Part shown: piece by piece, positions 57,627 to 64,000 of the stretch
Numbering within the stretch: position 1 is the stretch's first letter
How the letters are laid out: each line of letters opens with the position of its first letter
Source of the DNA: Centrapalus pauciflorus
Taxonomy: Eukaryota > Streptophyta > Magnoliopsida > Asterales > Asteraceae
Length of the DNA: 64,000 nucleotides
NCBI GenBank assembly: GCA_020465985.1
Contig: JAANYP010007579.1
Span: 930,001-994,000, forward strand
Reading direction: 5' to 3'
Position numbers and translations under genes: made by a program
Notes under the pieces: generated by a model
Databases searched by the model: none
What the model saw: only the letters and a program-made list of their open reading frames with translations
What the model was told of the DNA's origin: nothing

Positions 57627-60600
57627 TTAAGATGACAAAACTTTCTGAACCTCAACAGTCACCTCCTTTGGGGGTTTTTCCGCAGGAAGCTTTGCCACGA
57701 CCCCCTTCTTGTTGTAGTAGTCTATAACCTGCAGTTCAGACACAAAACCCCTTTCAAATCTTTTCCTTGAAATAAAATCTGATTGTACTAAAATGTGGCC
57801 ATGTGGGTTAGTGCCAAGGGGTGTTTTTGGTTCTGTTAACCTCGAAAGTTTGAGAAACTTTGAACCTGATAGGCTGATATGGAACCTAAACATAACCTTA
57901 TTTCACGATGACTATGCATGTGTGAAGTAAAATGTTGGAAGTTCATCACAAGATCCTGTACACTTTCTCTACAAAGATCAAGCAAGCAACCACTTACAGG
58001 TTCAGTTTGGCGGTGAAAAGCCTCCAACCTGGACTTGAGAACTTCTGCAGTATCATCTTTCCGTTGCATTAAAGGCTCACCAGTAACCTACAAGAATTAA
58101 ATTAAATCTGGTCATTAAGACTCAAAAATTACTATCTTGTAAGAATTATGTCAGTATCGTAATTGGTACACAACAGATAGGCGATGTTAAAGATTATTAT
58201 TTTCATCATTCTTGAACTTAAAATAATTGCTATACATCAAATGATTTTAGCAAAGATGGGAATGTCTGTATCTTTTCAAAGTTCACCTAGCATAGAACAT
58301 TTTTATGAACCAATCTATATAATTGTGTATCACAGATACACCAAGGCTCCTTGGCTTTTTGAGGGTAGGGACTAGGGACTAGTGAGAGATGTCTGAATAG
58401 GCAACTTTAAACTCGCAATTTACAAATAGGTGTTTACTGCAACCTATAGGGCTATAGGAGTGGTTTCGTGTTGGGGCTTAGGATTCTCAAGAGGAGGTAT
58501 TGACTTCTGCTCCGGTACAATTCAACTCCTCGGGGCCACCTGCCTTTTAAAATAAAGCGTAGCAGCGTCACTAGAAAGCTAGCTACTCCAAGACTCATCC
58601 TTTTGAGTTTCAGTAGTTGATTATCCTCAGGAAATCAAGACTTGCAACAAGGAATCGCTCTCAATTAATGTCAAATACAACGGTGAAGCACTGAAGCCTA
58701 CTTGCAAATGTGCAACGAAAAGGCTCCTCTCATCCTCTGTTGTTACAAGAAAAGGCCCATGGGCTTGAATCACAATGAAAGCTAATGAAAATACAAGGGT
58801 GAAGCTGCATGCCATAAATCCTTAAAACCCCAACTAATCAAGCTAATTGAAGTCAAGTACTATGCAGTTGAGATACAAAATATCTTTGAAGTTTCAAAAG
58901 TTGCTCCCTCGCTATCACAGAAAACAGCAAGTATTTCCATGTAAGTTGTCATTACAATTGTATGAACGATTACATTGATTTGGGTGCGATGAATATCCCC
59001 TTGTTTGTTGCTATTTAATGGTTATTCTAGGCATCAGACTAGTTGTCGGACATTTTTATAAATAAACTTTTAATCAAATATCACACTCTTCATGTTACAA
59101 AGGAGCTACACTCTCATTTTGTTCACTGAGGATATATACATGATTACATATTACATACACATGCATAAAACAATGTCGAGTTATCCAAGGCATGCTTGGC
59201 ACTTGCAATTGAAAAAGAAGGGATTATCATGCTTTTCATTTCATTAAAATTGCAATACTTAGTTCAGCACTTGATATGATTTTAGTAAGTGCTCAACCAT
59301 AAATCAAAAAGCTAAAATATCCTTCATGATTGACAAAAAATGGAGTAATTTGTTATTTTTGGGTAAACACAGTCAACAAATAGGTAATGATAACTTTTCA
59401 GAATCGGTAACAATGCCTTTTAATTTTAACGAGGCATCACAAAAAGAAAAATGCAGTAATTTTATGAGATGATGGAATTGGAGAAAGGGATATCAAGTTT
59501 CTGTTATTGCTTACATCATCAAAGCCATGAACCTTGGGAGGTGCAAACTTTGTGTGGTATGTCCTACCACTAGAAGCATGGATCCAACGACCAGTAATTC
59601 TCTCTTCCAAGATGGAGTCATCAATCGCAAAATCGAGCACTTTATCAATCTTGGTCCCTTGCTTCTGAAGCATCTCATCAAGCTGTAAAAAATGATGATA
59701 TAGGCCAAGATTCATTTCAATTTTTTAGTATTATCTGGTGTGTGTGCAGAAGGAAGACTACAAATGCAGCCTAGAAAAGGCATATGGAGGCGAATGATGC
59801 AACTGAATTTTGAAAGGAACAAGAGACCTTCTCAGCTTGTGCAACTGTCCTTGGAAAACCGTCAAGGATAAATCCTTTTTGACATGATGGCTTCTTCATT
59901 GCTTCATCAATGATTCCAACCACCAAGTCATCAGACACTAATTCTCCCTTTAAAAAATGTGAGTCAACGAGTCAAAACAAAAAACAGATAAACTGCAAGA
60001 TATAACACCAACTCAACACACTAACTAAAAAGGTACAAATAAGATAACCATAGTGGTACAGCCTACCTTCTCCATGGTCTCCTTGGCTTTAATCCCGAGT
60101 GGGGTTTTAGCTGCAACAGCTGCCCTCAACATGTCACCAGTTGCCAAGTGGCATAGGCAGTATTCATCTTTAATGATGGGGGATTGGGTGCCTTTCCCAG
60201 ACCCTGGTGGACCTACATTTCATTCATTTGCTCGTAAACTTTTCATCAAACACACAGAAGGCAATGCCCATTAATCTCAATTACATAAAAGAACAACTAA
60301 TGATGGGGGATTGGCATAGGCAGTATTCGTCTTTAATGATGGGGGGTTGGGTGCCTTTCCCAGACCCGGGTGGACCTACATTTCATTCATCTGCTGGTAA
60401 ACTTTTCATCAAACACACAGAAGGCAGTGCCCATTGATCTCAATTACATAAAAGAACTCCAACTAATCGAAACCTGTCAATGTGTTTTTTTTTTAATTAA
60501 AAAAAAATAACCTCCCCTGGGAGGTCGGTATTGAGAATTCATATTTGATCCCAACTGTAAGACGCAATGATATCAAAAGCAACCCAATTCATAAGAACAT

Positions 60601-61145
60601 TCACATGTATCAAAGAAATGTCAAAATGGAAGAACCATACCCTAATTTTGTTACAGAAGTGAAAAGGGGGTTGAAAAGATAAATAATTATATTTCCATTT
60701 GGAGATCATCCTTGTTATAGATTCTGATGTAAACTAACAATCATTTATACTAAATTCCCTAGTTTATCATTAATTTTGAAAATTAAATTGAAATGAAGTG
60801 CGCAAAATTGAAGCATAAAACATTCACAGATCTAACCCAAAAAATAATAATAAGACATAAAACGAATTAAAACACCAAAATTTTGAACTTTTCAAGGATT
60901 GCAGTTGGTAAACGGAAAAGGATAAAGCTTAAAACTTTTATTTCAATTCATGGGAGATCTGAAAATCAAAACCCTAGCACGAAAAAAAAAACAGCAAAAC
61001 ATGAAAGCCGAAAAGTCAAAATGGAAGTAATACCAATGAGGATGAGGCGTTTATCGGGCTTGGAGGAGCACTTGAATCGGCGAAGGAGTTCAGTCATGAT
61101 GTCCAACGAAGGTACATCTTCCAAGGAAGTGATGCCGCTCGCCAT
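57627..61145 (-). CDS. ADK1: Adenylate kinase (AMK/ADK1 type)
   Basis: Reversibly converts ATP + AMP to 2 ADP and balances adenylates; plant orthologues are cytosolic or mitochondrial. Six exons in transcript order: 61145-61034, 60212-60067, 59947-59828, 59682-59515, 58087-57998 and 57728-57627; 245 aa with all phases closing. Seen: the P-loop GPPGSGKGT at residues 38-46, the NMP-binding region HLATGDMLRAAV, DGFPRTVAQAEKLDEML, the long LID (GRWIHASSGRTYHTKFAPPK...VTGEPLMQRKDD), and the C-terminal AEKPPKEVTVEVQKVLSS. The length and long LID fit the ~245-aa eukaryotic class. Intron 1 contains a partial tandem copy of exon 2, including the P-loop and its splice acceptor. Confidence 0.95.
60149..60474. 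repeat. 163-bp tandem duplication spanning ADK exon 2 start
   Basis: 60149-60311 and 60312-60474 are direct copies differing at a few bases (for example GACCCTGGTGGACC versus GACCCGGGTGGACC). The unit covers the first ~64 coding bases of exon 2, its splice acceptor and ~90 bp of intron 1. Confidence 0.9.
60312..60375 (-). pseudogene. Partial duplicate of ADK exon 2 (P-loop)
   Basis: In minus orientation the acceptor TAG at 60378-60376 precedes an open stretch encoding the P-loop PPGSGKGTQ and IIKDEYCLC. It stops at the tandem junction without a normal splice donor. It appears to be a decoy acceptor or exon inside intron 1. Confidence 0.85.
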
Positions 61146-61394
61146 ATCTGCCTCTTTCTGCAAGAACGGTTGGTGGAGGGGAGTAGTAGTTGTAGTTGTA
61201 GTTGCACCCACCACTGAATTAATAAAAGAAAGTGAAAAGCGAGATGAGATGTTTGTTGTAGGGAGAAGAAGAAGAAGAAGGCGGGGTTTTCAAAGCTTTT
61301 GACTAGGAACCCACTCCTTTTTCTTTTCTTTTTTTTTTTCCTTTTTTTCAAACTGTTTGATGGGTAATAAATGAAGGTACATTAACAAAACCTT

Positions 61395-61602
61395 TGTTGG
61401 TATCGGTATTTGGTTTGGAATTGAAGAAACCGAAAATCAAACTATACCGAATTCGATTGAGATCAAACCAAATATTATATTCGGTTTTCGAATTGCTTTT
61501 AGACCAAATCGAATTTTAAATTAGGTTTATGGTTTGAATTATGGTTTCACTAAATATAGACCAAACCAAACCGAATTACCGAATTTTTTTTAATATTTAT
61601 TA

Positions 61603-61651
<49 letters not shown>

Positions 61652-61975
61652 CGTGTGTGTATGTATAAATTTATAAGTATTAGAATTGAGCTTTTAATCA
61701 TTTATTTATTTAGTATGAGCTAACATAATACCCAAAACCAATGTCAAAACCTAAACATAATACTCATATCCAATTACCCATTACCCAAAACAAAAATATA
61801 TTCATTGTTTTCTACTTTTCTACTTTGATATTCGGTAATTCAATTTTTGAACCGAACTGAATTAAAGTTCGGTTTTCGAATTGGTTTGGCTATCTTTGAA
61901 TTCGGTTGACCTTAAAAAATTTTCAATTCGAAGAACCGATGAAACCGTAAACCGAACCGTTGCTCACCCATATTC
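61395..61975. mobile_element. hAT-like element remnant, TTCGGTT-rich
   Basis: Dense GGTTTTCGAATTG / CCGAATT motifs in both orientations, and a right edge GAACCGTTGCTCACCC that, inverted, gives GGGTGAGCAACGGTTC. The left end and target duplication are unclear. It is organised like the hAT-like copies at 2185 and 7991 but with a different repeat word. Confidence 0.45.
61607..61661. repeat. (TA)n/(TG)n microsatellite
   Basis: About 30 bases of TA followed by TG/CG/TA variants inside the TTCGGTT-rich remnant. Confidence 0.9.
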
Positions 61976-64000
61976 ATAAATCTTCGATTACGTTACAAAA
62001 GAAATTATATAACATTAAAAATATTTAAAATCATTTTAAAACAACAATGTTGATATAGTTTGATGGTAACAAATTCTATCATAACCATAGGAGTATTAGT
62101 TTCGAATCTCATCAACCCATTTTTTTTAAAAAAATTTAAAGTTGGAAGGATAAATTATAATTATCTAAATTAAAACTAGCTTGTTTTGCGGGTCATTTCC
62201 AGAATTCCAGCATCAACAACAGTTATTAAGAAGCTCTCTAACCGTCAGGGGACTAGCTTGCCATTTTAATTAAAAAGAAGTGAACTTTCTTTATCTAATA
62301 TAGAATATAAGATCATAGACTAGTTGAATCGTATGAAGCTTGTAGTTTCTGAAAGCTACCCAACACCTTTGGTGCCTTAAGAGGTACTGACTCAACGAAT
62401 GTCGTCCTTGGCTTCCTTGGCTATACCAGTACCAGCCGGGCTTTATGCCTTCAAAGTTTTATAAGGAAGGTTCATTGGTCATTTACGTATTTATCCATAA
62501 TAAAACCAGTATTTTACCGGTGCGTTATCTAAGTTGTTTCGCTTAGAAAATTTTATATTTTTCTGTAATTCTTTATAATAATATAATGTATGTTTGTATA
62601 TTTTTTAAAGCTTAATAATTTTTTTAGCTCTTTTCTTGTGTATCCATAATCCGACGACTGAGATTAATCACATCTGTTATCCGGCAAAAATAGTAGATAG
62701 TTATAGTTTTTATATTTTATTAATTTAATCAAATTTGATAACCAAACTTTCTGAAAGATTATTTTTATCGTTGTATATAACTTGTGTTTGCATAATGTTA
62801 AAAGCTAATACACTTAAAAATGTTTTAGGAAAATAGTCAATAAATTATAGTAATCAAAACTTCTAATACTAACTATTAATGATTAAAGTTTTGGATTGAT
62901 CTATTTCATAATTAAATACTTTTTTAATTATTTAATTAAAAATTTTATTATAGTTATTTACAGCTTTGTTTCCATAAGTTTAAGATGAATTTGTTACTTA
63001 TTGATATATTTATTATTATGCAATACATGTAACACTTCATTTGTAAGAAAAATATTATTGATGATCTATGGATCACATGTTATATTATACGTAGAAAATT
63101 TTATTAATAAAATATTAATAATAAAATTATTTATTTAATATGTGATAGAATACTTAACTAATAAGACTAACTATTTATACATGATAATAGAAAATAGTTA
63201 ATGGTGAATGTTAGAAAATCGTCATTAAATTGCAGTTAACTGATGTATTTTAAAAAAACTCACTTATGACCAATAAATTCATTAGTGAATAATGTATATA
63301 TATATATAATTAATACTTATTTTTTTAGAAATTCAAAAAGATGGATACTCACATTCATATAATTTATTTAAGGATTAAGTATATATAACGAAACAACTAT
63401 TAGATTTGTACACACTTAGTCAATAAACTATTTTTACATATTTAGTCATTAAACTTTAGTTGGTATACATTTAGCCACTATAATTACATATAATTAGTCA
63501 CTAAATCATCATAATACACATTAATCATTAAACTTTAGTCATTCTATCTTAAAATACTATAGTAAGCTAAACTTTAACAAGTAAATGTATAAAAAAGTAG
63601 TTTAATAACTAAATAAAATATATGTGATTGTTAACCCTTTATTTAGTAATTCACAAACAACCTTTTATGTGGTTCTTATTTAGAAAAGTGGAATAGCTAG
63701 AGGTGAAAGTATATGAATAATGATCAATAATGTTGCAAGTCCTATGACTGAGTAACCGAGTTATTCATAATTTTATATGCATATATAGAGGTCATAGCAC
63801 CGTAGCACCTATTGAATGACTTATCTATTTATATTATTAAATGAATAATTAAGTGACGTTTATCATTTAATCTGTCACATGTCGAAACTTCATTTTGTCA
63901 CATAAGTACCGAAATTTAATTTAAATTCAATCTAAATCAAATCCAATTAATTCTATTATAATCTAATCTAACAAATCAATTAAATAACTAACCCATTTAT

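Larger units (their letters stand above)
61146..64000. other. Region upstream of ADK, repeat-rich
   Basis: Starts with the ADK leader, including (GAA)n near 61266-61280. A TTCGGTTT-rich hAT-like remnant spans about 61395-61975 with a (TA)n(TG)n tract at 61607-61661. Then AT-rich DNA with no gene; a Helitron-like 3' end near 62177 and a possible 5' end near 63822 are weak. Confidence 0.6.

Noticed and set aside
60053..60437. Two similar plus-strand ORFs ending in HSFARKLFIKHTEG-like sequence
   Set aside because: Complement of ADK exon 2 and its tandem duplicate; their similarity is explained by the 163-bp duplication.
60883..61302. 139-aa plus-strand ORF over the ADK first exon
   Set aside because: Antisense shadow of ADK exon 1 and its (GAA)n leader.
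62177..62200. Helitron 3' end (ACTAG with GCGGGTC nearby)
   Set aside because: The hairpin is missing and no partner 5' end was found.
62200..62460. Slightly GC-richer patch that might be a captured gene fragment
   Set aside because: No frame stays open beyond a few dozen codons and no protein family was recognised.

Overview
The window is plant nuclear DNA, almost certainly from a eudicot. The genes are split by many short GT-AG introns, the intergenic DNA is AT-rich, and there are long (TA)n tracts and abundant plant-type MITEs, a Helitron and a Ty1/Copia element. An asterid, perhaps Asteraceae, is possible, but I cannot prove the family from this sequence.

Nine protein-coding genes can be modelled. 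Left to right: cytosolic GAPDH (GapC, +, 8-6582, first exon outside the window); an LHT-type amino acid transporter (+, 10948-13399); DNA polymerase alpha subunit B (+, 14610-19100, 16 exons); an intronless E+-type PPR protein (+, 23874-25478); a DUF212 acid phosphatase/vanadium-haloperoxidase-related protein (+, 26427-34209); a CDKG-type cyclin-dependent kinase (+, 38051-43324); a DUF3537 membrane protein (-, 46319-48156); a LOX6-type 13-lipoxygenase (-, 48976-55552); and adenylate kinase (-, 57627-61145). For every multi-exon gene the exon lengths and phases close into one open frame.

Six of the genes (LHT, POLA2, DUF212, CDKG, DUF3537, LOX6) appear, from memory of Arabidopsis locus numbers, in the same order as At1g67640, 67630, 67600, 67580, 67570 and 67560. 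This suggests an old conserved block into which a PPR gene and many transposons have been inserted. The genes are unrelated housekeeping or metabolic functions (glycolysis, amino acid uptake, replication priming, cell cycle/splicing, oxylipin synthesis, adenylate balance) and do not form one pathway.

The rest is mostly mobile DNA, much of it inside introns. The main items are: a Copia element with identical LTRs in DUF212 intron 4; a Helitron > MULE-like > hAT-like three-level nest in LOX6 intron 1; a CACTA-type foldback in LOX6 intron 2; two hAT-like elements with perfect 8-bp target duplications; a 1.5-kb foldback with a perfect 9-bp duplication; several MULE-like or PIF-like MITEs; and a family that sits in (TA)n tracts and carries GATGCATCACG repeats. 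No bacterial-type systems, CRISPR arrays or intact tRNA/rRNA genes were seen.
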